DNA of 64,000 nt from CAKVON01 sp902475665 (GTDB lineage Bacteria > Actinomycetota > Coriobacteriia > Coriobacteriales > Atopobiaceae), in assembly GCA_036321795.1 (NCBI GenBank), contig JAWQCY010000002.1, forward strand, positions 124,001 through 188,000, read 5' to 3'. Within the stretch, counting starts at the first letter, position 1. The number at the start of each line of letters is the position of its first letter. This document shows positions 36,519 to 45,589 of the stretch, piece after piece. The translations under genes were made by a program, and so were the position numbers. A model generated the notes under the pieces. That model ran no database searches and was not told the DNA's origin. It saw only the letters and a list, made by a program, of their open reading frames with translations.

Positions 36519-36592
36519 CGGATAGGCGTGATAAGGCGCGTCAACGTGACCCACACGCGGGCGGCGCTTCCCGATCGAGGGGAGGTGGTCGC

Positions 36593-36751
36593 ATGGACGT
36601 CTCGGTAGTGCTGTCGAGGCTCGGAAGGATTATGAGTCTCATCGCAACGTCACTTGCCATCGCGAGGGATGCCCTCGCCCTGGTCGAAACGATCAAGCGT
36701 ACGTGGACGGAACGGGGGTCTAAAAAAAGAACCGGGACTAGTTGCAGCTAG
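36593..36751 (+). CDS. Small hydrophobic protein, possible type I toxin-like peptide
   Basis: A 52-residue frame with a very strong ribosome site (GAGGGGAGG, 8 bp before ATG). It encodes one hydrophobic helix (SRLGRIMSLIATSLAIARDA) and a basic tail (KRTWTERGSKKRT). The stop codon lies within an imperfect hairpin (CCGGGACTAG/CTAGCCCCGG). Size, helix plus basic tail, and overlap with a hairpin resemble type I toxins, but no antisense RNA can be shown. The following 290 bp hold no gene I can support. Confidence 0.35.
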   Translation: MDVSVVLSRLGRIMSLIATSLAIARDALALVETIKRTWTERGSKKRTGTSCS

Positions 36752-37043
36752 CCCCGGTAAACAGACACCGCGCCGCCCGCCAGACTTTAAGGTTACGGGC
36801 CCGCCGTGTGCCTTGAAGTATACGAGGCATCAGAGAGCTTCTCAAGGCTTTGCGGGCAATCAAATGTACAACATTTTACCTGTTAGACGGCGTAGTTCTT
36901 ATATGCAGGCAGTCCTTCTATGCAGGCGAGGATGCTGTGTTGGGAGCGCCCCGCACGAACGTCACGGGATGTTCACGTCATGCAGACGCAGCCTCCACGC
37001 GCGGCGGGTAGACTCCCCCACAAGACATTTACGGAGGAAATGA

Positions 37044-38093
37044 ATGGACTATCCCGAAGACCCCAGCGACAAGACGCGCGTCGACGTTGCGACCCGCGTG
37101 GCGTACCCCGACTCGCCAGACGGCGCGGGCGCATCCCAGCCGCAGCGGGTGCGCGGCGTGTTCGACGACTTCTCGGTAACGCAGGTCATCGCGTCGGCCC
37201 TCTCGGCCGTGACGTCGCTGCTGCTAAGCACCAAGATCGGCATCGTCGGCGGAGTCGTCGGCGTGGCCGTCGGCGCCGCCGTCGCCGCAATCGCGACCCA
37301 GGTATACAAGGGACTGCTGAGCGCCTCAGCCGACAAGCTTCGCGACGCCGCGGGTGGCTACGGCACCGGTTCTGCCAACGACCCCGACCTGACCATGTGC
37401 GACGCTACCGAGAAGTTCGTCGGGCTTGCGGACATTGACGCGGACGGCAACCCGACGGTGGGCACCGAGGGCGCCTCGGTCGCCGACCCGCAGACGCGCG
37501 TGGCGCCCGCCTCCTACATACAGGCACGCCGCAAGCAGCGCAATGCCCAGATGGTCCGCGGCTTTGTGATCGTGGTCGGGGCCGCGCTTGTGGCCGTGGG
37601 CCTTACCGCCGCAATCGTTCGCGTTACCAGCGCCGGCCAGGGTTGGGGCGCGCGCCCGGACTTTAGCGCGATCGGCCTGCCGCAGCCCCAGACGGACGCA
37701 ACGATTCCCGCCGACACCAAGCAGCTCCCCCAGGCCGACCAAGGCTCGGGCAAGCCCGCGACGACAACGGGCTCGACCGACGCCTCGCAGGACGGCACCT
37801 CCGGCAATCAGGGTTCGTCTGACAACACGGGCAACTCGGGCGAATCCGCCAGCAACACGTCGGGCAGCGAGTCTGGTGGCACGAACGGCGGAGCAAACCA
37901 GGGAGGCACGAGCGGCAGCGCCTCCGGATCGTCCGCATCGAGCGGCACGGGCACCTCTGGAGGCACCGTTGGCGGCGGCACGTCTGGCGGCACGTCAAAC
38001 AACCAGCAAGGCAATGCCTCGGCAGGCGGTGCCGGCGGAACCAAACAGGACTCGTCAGGCACCACGACGACCGGAACCACAACCGCTAACTAG
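37044..38093 (+). CDS. Membrane protein with long low-complexity C-terminus
   Basis: A 349-residue protein. It has two hydrophobic segments: one at about 50-85 (Ala/Val/Gly-rich, GIVGGVVGVAVGAAVAAIA) and one at about 172-192 (GFVIVVGAALVAVGLTAAIV). The last 125 residues are a Gly/Ser/Thr/Asn-rich tail, probably outside the cell. GGAGG lies 8 bp before ATG 37044. No family recognised. Tail composition suggests a cell-wall-spanning stalk. Confidence 0.65.
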   Translation: MDYPEDPSDKTRVDVATRVAYPDSPDGAGASQPQRVRGVFDDFSVTQVIASALSAVTSLLLSTKIGIVGGVVGVAVGAAVAAIATQVYKGLLSASADKLRDAAGGYGTGSANDPDLTMCDATEKFVGLADIDADGNPTVGTEGASVADPQTRVAPASYIQARRKQRNAQMVRGFVIVVGAALVAVGLTAAIVRVTSAGQGWGARPDFSAIGLPQPQTDATIPADTKQLPQADQGSGKPATTTGSTDASQDGTSGNQGSSDNTGNSGESASNTSGSESGGTNGGANQGGTSGSASGSSASSGTGTSGGTVGGGTSGGTSNNQQGNASAGGAGGTKQDSSGTTTTGTTTAN

Positions 38094-38174
38094 CGCCGCG
38101 ACGGCCACACCACACCGCGACGGCTACACCACGCGTCAATGCGCCAACCAAATGCGAACGGGAGACCCGTAGCC

Positions 38175-39107
38175 ATGACGAACGTCCTCGTATTGCTTCC
38201 CGCCAACCACGACCACCGCACACGCCTGCAGGCCGCGGCACCCGACGCCAACTTCGAGTACGTCGGACCCAGCAAGGTCACCGATGCGGAACTGTCGCAT
38301 GCCGACGCGATTCTGGGCAACCTCGCGCCCGAGCGCCTCTCCACTTGCGAGAACCTGCGCCTTTTGCAGCTAGCATCCGCCGGCTTCGACAAGTACGTCG
38401 GCGGGCGGGTACCCAGGGGTGCGGCGCTGTGCTGCTCGTCTGGCGCATACGGCCAGGCCGTGTCGGAGCACCTGTTTGCCGCGGTGCTCTGCGTGATGAA
38501 GCGACTGGACGGCTACCGCGACATGCAGCACCGCCACGAATGGGGCGACCTGGGACCCGTCGGCACGCCCCGCGGCGCCAACGTGCTCGTCCTGGGCGCG
38601 GGCGACATCGGCACGCACGTGGCCAGGCTCTTCCACGCGGTCGGGGCGTCCCTCACCGGCGTGCGCACCCGCGCCAGCGAGCCGCAGCCTCCCTTTGACA
38701 CCATGGGCACCCTCGCCGACCTGGACCGACTTCTGCCCGAGGCCGACATCGTGTGCAGCGTCCTGCCCAGCACGCCCGACACTCGCCGTTTGGCCAACGA
38801 GAAGTTCTTTGCGGCCATGAAGCCCGGCTCGATCTTTGCCAATGCCGGCCGCGGCGACCTGGTGGACCAGGCTGCGCTGGCGGACGCCCTGCGTTCGGGA
38901 CACCTCCGCGCAGCCACGCTGGACGTGGCCGACCCCGAGCCGCTGCCTGCCGACGACCCTCTGTGGGACGTGCCGAACCTGCTGCTTACGCCGCACGTCT
39001 CGGGCTTCTTCCACCTGAGCGTGACGCTCGACAACGTCGTCGACATCGCCGCCGACAACCTGGGACGCCTGCACCGCGGCGAGGAGCTTCGAAACCGCGT
39101 GCTCTAG
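38175..39107 (+). CDS. D-2-hydroxyacid dehydrogenase
   Basis: A 310-residue NAD-dependent dehydrogenase of the D-isomer family. NAD loop VLVLGAGDIGTHVARLF (about 138-154), the catalytic Arg in NAGRGDLVDQ, Glu in DVADPEPLPADDPLW and His in LTPHVSGF are all present. It reduces 2-keto acids or oxidises D-2-hydroxyacids; substrate unknown. ATG 38175 has GGGAG upstream; lies 80 bp after the preceding gene on the same strand. Confidence 0.87.
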   Translation: MTNVLVLLPANHDHRTRLQAAAPDANFEYVGPSKVTDAELSHADAILGNLAPERLSTCENLRLLQLASAGFDKYVGGRVPRGAALCCSSGAYGQAVSEHLFAAVLCVMKRLDGYRDMQHRHEWGDLGPVGTPRGANVLVLGAGDIGTHVARLFHAVGASLTGVRTRASEPQPPFDTMGTLADLDRLLPEADIVCSVLPSTPDTRRLANEKFFAAMKPGSIFANAGRGDLVDQAALADALRSGHLRAATLDVADPEPLPADDPLWDVPNLLLTPHVSGFFHLSVTLDNVVDIAADNLGRLHRGEELRNRVL

Positions 39108-39125
39108 CGGAAGGGTTGCCACCTC

Positions 39126-39404
39126 CTAGTTCGCAAGCATTGCTCCCGCGAGCAAAGCCCTTGCGTAATTGCTCGTAGAGGTCCCATGGGCCTTAGCCTC
39201 GCGCTCGAGTGCCTTCTTCATTGCCGTCGGGACCTTGATGGATAAGGTCGAGGAACCGCCGACGCTCAGTGGCGGGCGACCATAGACTACCTCGCCCTTG
39301 TTGGCCCATCCCTCAGGCCACTCATCGCGGTCGAGAGCCGAGGACCAGGAATCGAGCACCTGCTCGGTGACCACAGTTCCATTTGCAGCCTTGATATCGG
39401 CCAT
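39126..39404 (-). CDS. Ribbon-helix-helix protein, antitoxin-like
   Basis: A 92-residue protein whose C-terminal 45 residues (STLSIKVPTAMKKALEREAK ... SNYARALLAGAM) fit a ribbon-helix-helix DNA-binding domain. The N-terminal half (LDSWSSALDRDEWPEGW) resembles antitoxin linkers. No toxin gene is adjacent on the minus strand, so it is either an orphan antitoxin or a solitary regulator. Confidence 0.6.
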   Translation of the reverse strand: MADIKAANGTVVTEQVLDSWSSALDRDEWPEGWANKGEVVYGRPPLSVGGSSTLSIKVPTAMKKALEREAKAHGTSTSNYARALLAGAMLAN

Positions 39405-39458
39405 GCTTACCCCCTATCGAGCCAAATTGTATTCCCGTTTGTCACTCACTTCATTCAC

Positions 39459-39472
39459 GGTCCTTCTCGGCA
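39459..39472 (-). repeat. Dispersed 14-mer, exact copy 5
   Basis: Plus strand GGTCCTTCTCGGCA, 54 bp upstream of the ribbon-helix-helix gene, in the non-coding gap before the 3-hydroxyacyl-CoA dehydrogenase gene. Confidence 0.7.
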
Positions 39473-39655
39473 GGAACTTGCCGTTTATCGAAGGGTCGCG
39501 CCAAACGTGAGACTCGCGAGCCAGTAGCGGGCATGATTTACGCATCTGCGGCGATGTGCCGAAAGTCGGGCGGCGTTTGCGCGGGCAGTGGCTGCGAGGT
39601 AACGACGCGGGCCACTCGCGGCGGACGGCCGCCAGCGTACATGCGAGGAGGCATG

Positions 39656-40588
39656 ATGGCGTTTTCGAAGGTCGTGGTTGCCGGTGGCGGAGTCCTGGGC
39701 AGCCAGATTGCGTTTCAGGCGGCGTATTGCGGGTTCGACGTGACCATCTGGCTGCGCAGCCAGGGCAGCATCGGTCGCACCCAGCCCAAGCTCGACAAGC
39801 TTCGCGAGACCTACGTCGAGGCGATCGAGGCCATGGCCGACGGCTCGGGCCCGTGGTGCGCGGGCATCGCCGACGCCGACAAGCCGCTGGACAAGGACGC
39901 CTGCCTCGAGCGCGTCGAGGCCGCCTACCAGGGCCTTAAGCTCGAGCTGGACATGGCCGCCGCCGTGGCCGACGCCGACCTGGTTATCGAGTCGATGGCC
40001 GAGGACCCCAAGGCCAAGGTCGCCTTCTACGAGAGGCTGGCGCCGCTGCTGCCGGCCAAGACCGTGGTCGCCACCAACTCGTCGACGCTTCTGCCCAGCC
40101 AGTTTGCCAAGTGCAGCGGACGCCCCGGCAAGTACGTGGCGCTCCACTTTGCCAACAGCATCTGGAAGAACAACACCGCCGAGGTCATGGGCCACGACGG
40201 CACCGACCAGCCCGTGTTCGACGCGATGTGCGAGTTCGCCAACCAGATCCGCATGATCGCCCTTCCCGTCCGTAAGGAGAAGAACGGCTACCTGCTCAAC
40301 TCGATGCTGGTGCCGTGGCTGCTGAGCGGCCTGGACCTGTGGGCCAGCGGCGTGTCCGACCCCAAGAGCATCGACATCGCCTGGGAGCACGGCACCGGCG
40401 CGCCCAAGGGCCCGTTCCGCGTGATCGACACCGTCGGGCTTAACACCGCGTACAACACCGTCCTTCAGTTCCAGAGCGTGCCGGGGCTTCTGAACCCCCT
40501 CTTTAAGAAGATGATGCTGCCGTACAACTACAAGCGCATGGCACAGCTGCTCAAGTCCATGATCGACAGCAACGAGAGTTTCTACTAA
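39656..40588 (+). CDS. 3-hydroxyacyl-CoA dehydrogenase
   Basis: A 310-residue protein with the N-terminal NAD loop VVVAGGGVLGSQIAFQAA, the NSSTLLPSQFA segment, and HFANSIWKNNTAEVM containing the catalytic His. The C-terminal helical domain follows (EKNGYLLNSMLVPWLLSG). It belongs to the 3-hydroxyacyl-CoA dehydrogenase family (3-hydroxybutyryl-CoA and relatives). Two adjacent ATGs follow AGGAGG; the second (39656) has the better spacing. The next gene follows after 48 bp. Confidence 0.87.
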   Translation: MAFSKVVVAGGGVLGSQIAFQAAYCGFDVTIWLRSQGSIGRTQPKLDKLRETYVEAIEAMADGSGPWCAGIADADKPLDKDACLERVEAAYQGLKLELDMAAAVADADLVIESMAEDPKAKVAFYERLAPLLPAKTVVATNSSTLLPSQFAKCSGRPGKYVALHFANSIWKNNTAEVMGHDGTDQPVFDAMCEFANQIRMIALPVRKEKNGYLLNSMLVPWLLSGLDLWASGVSDPKSIDIAWEHGTGAPKGPFRVIDTVGLNTAYNTVLQFQSVPGLLNPLFKKMMLPYNYKRMAQLLKSMIDSNESFY

Positions 40589-40636
40589 CGGCAGACGTTC
40601 GACAACCGACACCCAACAGGCACAGGGAGGCACACC

Positions 40637-41821
40637 ATGTCCGACCACCTGATTCGCGAGTTCGGCGCACTTCTCGACAGTGAGGGCAGGCTGCGCGAGC
40701 CCGGCTATGCCACCGCGCCTGTGCTGCGCTACGACCGCTCGCAGGTCCGCGCGGCACGGTGGCGCATCAAGGAGTGGGACTACTACCTGGTCAACGACGA
40801 CCACTACGCCGTGGCGCTGACGGTGAGCGACCTGGGCTACTCCGGCCTGCTGTCGGCCTCGGTGCTTGACTTTTCGCGCGGGACCTTCAAGACCACTAGC
40901 GAGATGCTGGTCGCACCGATGGGCCGCCTGCGCATGCCCGCCGACTCCGACACCGGAGACGTCCGCTACCAAGGTCGCCGCACCAGCGCCTGCTTTGCCC
41001 ACACCCCCGCCGGGCGCCGCCTGTCCTTCCGCATGGACAACTTCGATGCCGAGAAGGACCTCGAGGTCGAGGTGCTTTTGGACCGTCCGCCGCGCGACTC
41101 GATGGTCATCGCGACCCCGTGGCGCGAGGACCCGCACGCGTTCTACTACAACCGCAAGGTCATCGGCATGCGCGCCACGGGGGCGTTTCGCGTCGGCGAC
41201 TTCGTGCACGAGTTCGTGGGGGACGTGGGCGGCGGCGCGGACGGCGATAACGCTGCGGCTGGCGGTGGCCCCACGGGCGACGGCGCTACGGGCGGCGGCG
41301 CGCTCGGGCTGCTGGATTGGGGTCGTGGCGTGTGGACCTACGACAACACCTGGTACTGGGCCGCGGCACAGGGCCACGTTACGGGCGACGACGGGCGCGA
41401 CCACGTGGTCGGCCTGAACCTGGGCTATGGCTTCGGCGACACCAGTGCCGCGAGCGAGAACATGGTCTTCGTCGACGGCGTCGCCCACAAGCTGGGTCGC
41501 GTCGACTTCGGGATCCCGACGGTCGGTGGCGGCGCGGGCGACGGGCGCGGCGGCGGTGGCGGCATTGGCGGGCGAGCTGGCAAGGGCGGTCCCGCCTACG
41601 ACTACCTTGCGCCCTGGCACATGACCGACGACGCCGGCAGGCTCGACCTGACCTTCTCGCCCCAGATCGACCGCACCGACTTCATCAACCTAGCGGTCGT
41701 GAGGTCCGACCAACACCAGGTGTTTGGCCTGCTAACGGGTACGATTGTGCTTGATGACGGGTCGACTTTTGCCCTCGACGGGTTGCGCGGGTCGGCCGAG
41801 CACATCCACAACCGCTATTAG
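40637..41821 (+). CDS. DUF2804 family protein
   Basis: A 394-residue protein of the DUF2804 family, recognised by the start (LLDSEGRLREPGYATAPVLRY), YYLVNDDHYAVALTVSDLGY, FDWGRGVWTY-like GLLDWGRGVWTYDNTWYW and FINLAVVRSDQHQVFG. Function is unknown; members look like beta-rich lipocalin-type or carotenoid-synthase-like folds. Two Gly-rich inserts (near 200-225 and 296-312) are unusual. Ribosome site GGGAGG. The AEKD stretch near residue 138 is encoded by an exact dispersed motif. Confidence 0.75.
   Translation: MSDHLIREFGALLDSEGRLREPGYATAPVLRYDRSQVRAARWRIKEWDYYLVNDDHYAVALTVSDLGYSGLLSASVLDFSRGTFKTTSEMLVAPMGRLRMPADSDTGDVRYQGRRTSACFAHTPAGRRLSFRMDNFDAEKDLEVEVLLDRPPRDSMVIATPWREDPHAFYYNRKVIGMRATGAFRVGDFVHEFVGDVGGGADGDNAAAGGGPTGDGATGGGALGLLDWGRGVWTYDNTWYWAAAQGHVTGDDGRDHVVGLNLGYGFGDTSAASENMVFVDGVAHKLGRVDFGIPTVGGGAGDGRGGGGGIGGRAGKGGPAYDYLAPWHMTDDAGRLDLTFSPQIDRTDFINLAVVRSDQHQVFGLLTGTIVLDDGSTFALDGLRGSAEHIHNRY
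41047..41060 (+). repeat. Dispersed 14-mer, exact copy 6
   Basis: Inside the DUF2804 gene, reading DAEKDLE in frame, between two conserved blocks. Confidence 0.7.
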
Positions 41822-41881
41822 GCGGCGGGCAATCAATTCGCAGGCGCAGTCGCGCCTGCCAGATGGTCACAAAGGGCCGGT

Positions 41882-42262
41882 TCTTCGGCCTAGGCCTCCA
41901 AGCAAGAAGCGGTCCCGGTCAATGGGGGCCGCTTCTTCGGATTTCTGTGGTCAGTCGGGCCCACTTCTTCGGATGGACCCTCCCGCGCCGGTCACTCGTG
42001 CCGAAGTCTTCGGCACGAGTGACCGCAAACGGCGGCCACCCGCATCCGAATCCTGGGCAAACGCCGGCGGCGTGGTCAATGGAGCCGAAGACTTCGGACC
42101 CTCTGACCGGCGCGCCGGCGTTTGCCCAGTTGGCGATTTCCGAAAACCCGAAATCCGGTCACTCGACCCGAAGACTTCGTGTCGAGTGACCGGCGGCAGA
42201 GTGCCCATCCGAAGAAGAGGGCCCCTTTGACCAGGAAAATCCGAAGAGGAGGGCCTCACTGA
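41882..42262. repeat. Highly structured intergenic region with repeated CCGAAG/CTTCGG motifs
   Basis: Between two convergent genes (gap 41822-42321, no coding sequence). It has two strong hairpins: GGTCACTCGTGCCGAA...TTCGGCACGAGTGACC (41992-42026) and a related one at 42158-42192. Longer-range arms also pair, including TGGGCAAACGCCGGCG (near 42053) with its complement near 42114-42129. At least eight TTCGG/CCGAA units recur. The layout is roughly symmetric about 42090. Confidence 0.75.
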
Positions 42263-42321
42263 CCATGCGGCAACACGAGCGCCCGAGGCGCCAGCCGCGC
42301 CGCACGCCCGTCGTGGCTCCC

Positions 42322-43110
42322 CTACCCCAGAAGCGCCATCACGCGGCGCTTGCACTCCAGGTACTCGAGGGTCAAATCGAAGCCGTCGCGCTTCTCGACA
42401 GGGCACGTGACCTCGACCTGGCCGACCAGCCCGGACGGCTCGCCCTGGGCGGGCGCGCCTCGCATGACGTAGACGCGGTCCGCCATCGAGACGGCCTCGT
42501 CCACGTCGTGGGTGATCACCAGGGCGGAAAGTCCCAGGTCACGCACAATCCCGCAGAACCACGCGCGCATGTCGCCGCGCGTCAGGGCGTCCAACGCGCT
42601 GAACGGCTCGTCCAGAAGGACCACGTCGTTGTCCATCAGGTAGGTCCTCAGCAGCGCGGCGCGCTGGCGCATGCCGCCCGACAACTGCGAGGGCCACTGG
42701 CGCTCGCAGCCCGAAAGGCCAAAACGCTCGAACAACGGCTCGGCCTTGGCGCGGGCGGCGCGACGGCCCATCCCGCCCAGGACCAGCGGCAGGCACACGT
42801 TGTCCAACACCGTCTGGCTGGGCAGCAGCAGGTCCTTCTGCAGCATGTAGCTGACGCTGCCGGGGCAACCCGTCACGTCCCGCCCGTGGAGAAGGACCGT
42901 GCCCTCGTCGGGCGTGGACAGACCTGCCAGCGCGTGGAACAGCGTCGTCTTGCCGCAGCCGGAGCGGCCGACGAGGCACACGACCTCGCCGGCGCCCACG
43001 GTAAGCGAGACGTCCGCCGCGACGCGCATGTCGTCCCACGACAGCGCCAGGCCGCGCGCCTCGAGCGCGGGGGCCGCCACGGACCCCGCGATGTGACCGG
43101 ATGCAGCCAC
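42322..43110 (-). CDS. ABC transporter ATP-binding protein, thiamine-precursor uptake
   Basis: A 262-residue ABC ATPase: Walker A GRSGCGKTT, Q-loop MLQKDLLLPS, signature LSGGMRQRAA, Walker B VVLLDEPFSALD and switch His in ITHDVDEA. It resembles ATPases of taurine/HMP-precursor (ThiXYZ-type) importers. The GTG start overlaps the stop of the binding-protein gene (TAGTG). Last gene of the TPP-controlled operon. Confidence 0.88.
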   Translation of the reverse strand: MAASGHIAGSVAAPALEARGLALSWDDMRVAADVSLTVGAGEVVCLVGRSGCGKTTLFHALAGLSTPDEGTVLLHGRDVTGCPGSVSYMLQKDLLLPSQTVLDNVCLPLVLGGMGRRAARAKAEPLFERFGLSGCERQWPSQLSGGMRQRAALLRTYLMDNDVVLLDEPFSALDALTRGDMRAWFCGIVRDLGLSALVITHDVDEAVSMADRVYVMRGAPAQGEPSGLVGQVEVTCPVEKRDGFDLTLEYLECKRRVMALLG

Positions 43111-44132
43111 TAGGCCTCCAGATAGTCCATGGTCCAGCCGGCGTTGACGTCGAGCTCGTGCTTCACCAGCTTGTTGTCGTTCAGCCACTTGTAGAAGGCC
43201 GACCAGCGGTCCTTCTCGATAATGCCCCAGCTGTCGGCGTCGGACTGGTACTCGCCCGCCAGGTACTCGGCGCTCTGCTTGACGAGCTTCTCGTCCAGCT
43301 CGGGCACGGCGTCCAGAAGGATCTGCGCCGCGTCGGCGTGGTTGGAGATCGCGTACTCGTAGCCACGCTTGGCCGCGCGCAGGAACGCCTTGATGACCTC
43401 GGGGTTCTTCTGGGCGTACTCGGAGTTGGCGGCCAGGACCGGGGTGTAGTAGTCGAACACCTTGTCGATCGAGATGAAGCTGAAGTAGTTGTAGTCGAAG
43501 TCCTGGACGACGGCGTTCTGGACGGCCCAGCCCTCGTAGACCCAGACGCTGTCGAACATGTCGGCCTTCAGGCCGGAGACCTCGTCGTCGACGTTGTAGG
43601 GAACCAGGTCGAGCTTGGAGAAGTCGCCGCCGTCCTTCTCGACGATGTGCTTGATCGTGGCCTGCTCGACGGGCATGTCCCAGGTGGCGTACTTGTGGCC
43701 CATCATGGCCTTGGGCCTGGTGATGCCGTCGGCCTTGCGGCTCATGATGCCGCTGGTGTTGTGCTGGATGACGGCGGCGATGGCCTGAATCGGCATGGGG
43801 CTGTCGCTGTCCAGGGCGTTGGCGATGTAGTCCTGGTAGCTGACGCCAACCTGCGCCTTGCCTGAGCCGATCATGGCCTCGGCGGTGTCGTCGGCGGGCT
43901 GGACGATCTCGACCTCGAGGCCCTCGTCGGCAAAGTAGCCCTTGGCCTGGGCCACGTAGATGCCCGTGTGGTTGGTGTTGGGGGTGTAGTCCAGGCAGAA
44001 GGTCAGCTTGGTCTTCTTGCCGTCGGCGGCCCCGCCGGAGTTGGCGGCGTTGCCGCACGCGCCCAGGGCAAGGGCGGCAGCCGCGGCGCCGGTGCCTGCC
44101 AGGAAGTTCCTGCGAGAGATGTCGATACTCAT
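43110..44132 (-). CDS. Thiamine-precursor (NMT1/THI5-like) substrate-binding lipoprotein
   Basis: A 340-residue exported binding protein. The start MSIDISRRNFLAGTG is a twin-arginine motif, followed by a hydrophobic stretch and lipobox ALGAC, so a Tat-exported lipoprotein. The NMT1 core is FCLDYTPNTNHTGIYVAQAK and GVSYQD; relatives (ThiY) bind formyl-aminopyrimidine or related pyrimidines. ATG 44132 overlaps the permease stop by 4 bp. The TPP riboswitch upstream supports a thiamine-salvage role. Confidence 0.85.
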   Translation of the reverse strand: MSIDISRRNFLAGTGAAAAALALGACGNAANSGGAADGKKTKLTFCLDYTPNTNHTGIYVAQAKGYFADEGLEVEIVQPADDTAEAMIGSGKAQVGVSYQDYIANALDSDSPMPIQAIAAVIQHNTSGIMSRKADGITRPKAMMGHKYATWDMPVEQATIKHIVEKDGGDFSKLDLVPYNVDDEVSGLKADMFDSVWVYEGWAVQNAVVQDFDYNYFSFISIDKVFDYYTPVLAANSEYAQKNPEVIKAFLRAAKRGYEYAISNHADAAQILLDAVPELDEKLVKQSAEYLAGEYQSDADSWGIIEKDRWSAFYKWLNDNKLVKHELDVNAGWTMDYLEA

Positions 44133-44956
44133 TTGTGGTTCCCTTCCGCACGCCTCCACGGCGTGCAAATCCGTTCCAAAAGGTCAACCAGGGCCATGAG
44201 GCCCAGGCTCAGAGCCGAGATCAGGATGATTGCCGCGAACATGCGGTCGTACGAGAAGGACTTGCGCACGCGGATCATGTACACGCCCAGGCCGGAGAAG
44301 CCGCCCAGCCACTCGGCGATGACCGCGCCGACGATCGCATACGTCGCGCTTATGCGCAATCCCGAGAAGAACTGCCCGGCCGCAGCCGGCAGCTTGGCGT
44401 ACCAGAAGACCTGCCAGCGCTTGGCGCGCATCGTGCGCATCAGGTCGACGACGTCGGGGTCAACGCTGCGGAAGCCGCGGGCAAGCCCCACCGTCACCGG
44501 GAAGAACGTGGTCAGCACCACCAGCACGACCTTGGGCACGATGCCAAAGCCAAACCACAGCACCAGCAGGGGTGCCAGGGCGATGGTCGGGATCGTCTGC
44601 GACACCGTGACGATGGGGTCCAGGGCGCGTCCCAGCCACCCGAAGCGGTCCATCAGCACGGCGACCACGAAGCCCAACGCCACGCCGATGCCCAGGCCGA
44701 GCGCAGCCTCGTACAGGGTCGTCATGCAGTGGCCGCCCAGAAGCGCCGCGTCGTCGACGAACGATATGACCACCTGCGCGGGCGACGGCAGAAGGTAGGA
44801 CGGCACCAGCTCGAAGCTGCAGGCGGCCTGCCACAGCGCCACGATCAGGGCGACGCCCACGGCTCCCGGCAGCCACCTTGGCGCCGCCAGGCGACGGGCG
44901 GGCGCGGGACGAGCGTCCTTCTTGGCAGGGGCGTTGTCGTGGGGGCTAACGGCCAC
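44129..44956 (-). CDS. ABC transporter permease, thiamine-precursor uptake
   Basis: A 275-residue permease with about six membrane helices. The EAA loop is GFRSVDPDVVDLMRTMRAKR ... KLPAAAGQFFSGLRISATYA, as in the SsuC/ThiX group. It starts at GTG 44956, two bases after the stop of the thiamine-binding gene; no nearer ATG fits. ATGA overlap with the next gene. Confidence 0.83.
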   Translation of the reverse strand: MAVSPHDNAPAKKDARPAPARRLAAPRWLPGAVGVALIVALWQAACSFELVPSYLLPSPAQVVISFVDDAALLGGHCMTTLYEAALGLGIGVALGFVVAVLMDRFGWLGRALDPIVTVSQTIPTIALAPLLVLWFGFGIVPKVVLVVLTTFFPVTVGLARGFRSVDPDVVDLMRTMRAKRWQVFWYAKLPAAAGQFFSGLRISATYAIVGAVIAEWLGGFSGLGVYMIRVRKSFSYDRMFAAIILISALSLGLMALVDLLERICTPWRRAEGNHK

Positions 44957-44958
44957 GG

Positions 44959-45297
44959 TTAGGCCTCGGCGGGCGCGTTCGAGCCCAGGGTCGGGTCGTC
45001 GGCGTGGTACTTGCCGACCTTGTGCTCGGTGGTCATGACGTCGCCAGTGGGGCGGTAGTTGATCTTGGCGTAGGTCATCACGTGGCCGCAGCCGGCCTTG
45101 GCGCCCACCAGCTGACAGTTCTTGAGGACCTCCATGCAGGTGTCGTAGTCGCCCTCGATGGCGGTCTCGAACGGGCCGACGAAGTAGCTGACGCCAGTCG
45201 AGGCGATGTAGTCGATCACCGCGTCGACGGCGGCGCAGGTCTCCTCGTCGGAGGTCGCGTCCATGGGCAGGTATTGGATGGCAATCGAGCAGTTCAA
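44959..45297 (-). CDS. Thiamine-binding YkoF/MTH1187-family protein
   Basis: A 112-residue ferredoxin-like-fold protein: CSIAIQYLPM at the start, VDYIAS-like VIDYIASTGVSYFVGPFETA and HVMTYAKINYRPTGDV. YkoF relatives bind thiamine or HMP and belong to the ykoFEDC-type uptake systems. The start is taken as TTG 45297 after GGGGAGAG, because it gives the family's N-terminus; upstream codons in the same frame fall in the riboswitch terminator. First gene of the operon. Confidence 0.78.
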   Translation of the reverse strand: MNCSIAIQYLPMDATSDEETCAAVDAVIDYIASTGVSYFVGPFETAIEGDYDTCMEVLKNCQLVGAKAGCGHVMTYAKINYRPTGDVMTTEHKVGKYHADDPTLGSNAPAEA

Positions 45298-45345
45298 GCG
45301 CTCTCCCCTCCCGCGCGGGCCAGGCCGCGCGTCTGTCGGGGCACC

Positions 45346-45373
45346 AAAAAGGCGCCCAGTCGTCGTAGGCGCC
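45346..45373 (-). terminator. Terminator of the TPP riboswitch expression platform
   Basis: GGCGCC...GGCGCC stem followed on the minus strand by TTTTT, between the aptamer and the first gene. Binding of TPP would favour it and stop transcription. Confidence 0.75.
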
Positions 45374-45402
45374 ATGCAACGGATGAGAGAATCCGGCTTC
45401 GT

Positions 45403-45495
45403 GGTCCCTACGCCGGCATTACCCGGATCAGGTTCGAAGGTCAGGGCCGCAAGATCCTGGGCCCAATCTCAGCCGGCGTGCGCCAGCCCCCTTTT
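45403..45495 (-). promoter_or_regulatory. TPP riboswitch (THI box)
   Basis: The minus strand carries the conserved aptamer parts in order: GGGGGCTGGCGCACGCC, GGCTGAGATTGGGC, and GAACCTGATCCGGGTAATGC before GGCGTAGGGA. These match the P2/P3 and P4/P5 TPP-binding elements. It precedes the four-gene thiamine-precursor transporter operon. Confidence 0.95.
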
Positions 45496-45531
45496 TATCG
45501 AGCAACACTTTAGCACGTCGGACCACGGGCA

Positions 45532-45545
45532 TGCCGAGAAGGACC
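45532..45545 (+). repeat. Dispersed 14-mer, exact copy 7
   Basis: In the 95-bp gap between the TPP riboswitch and the end of hipA. Confidence 0.7.
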
Positions 45546-45589
45546 TTGGGGACGCATCCACGCAATCAAAGCCCAACCGTGGCATGGCT

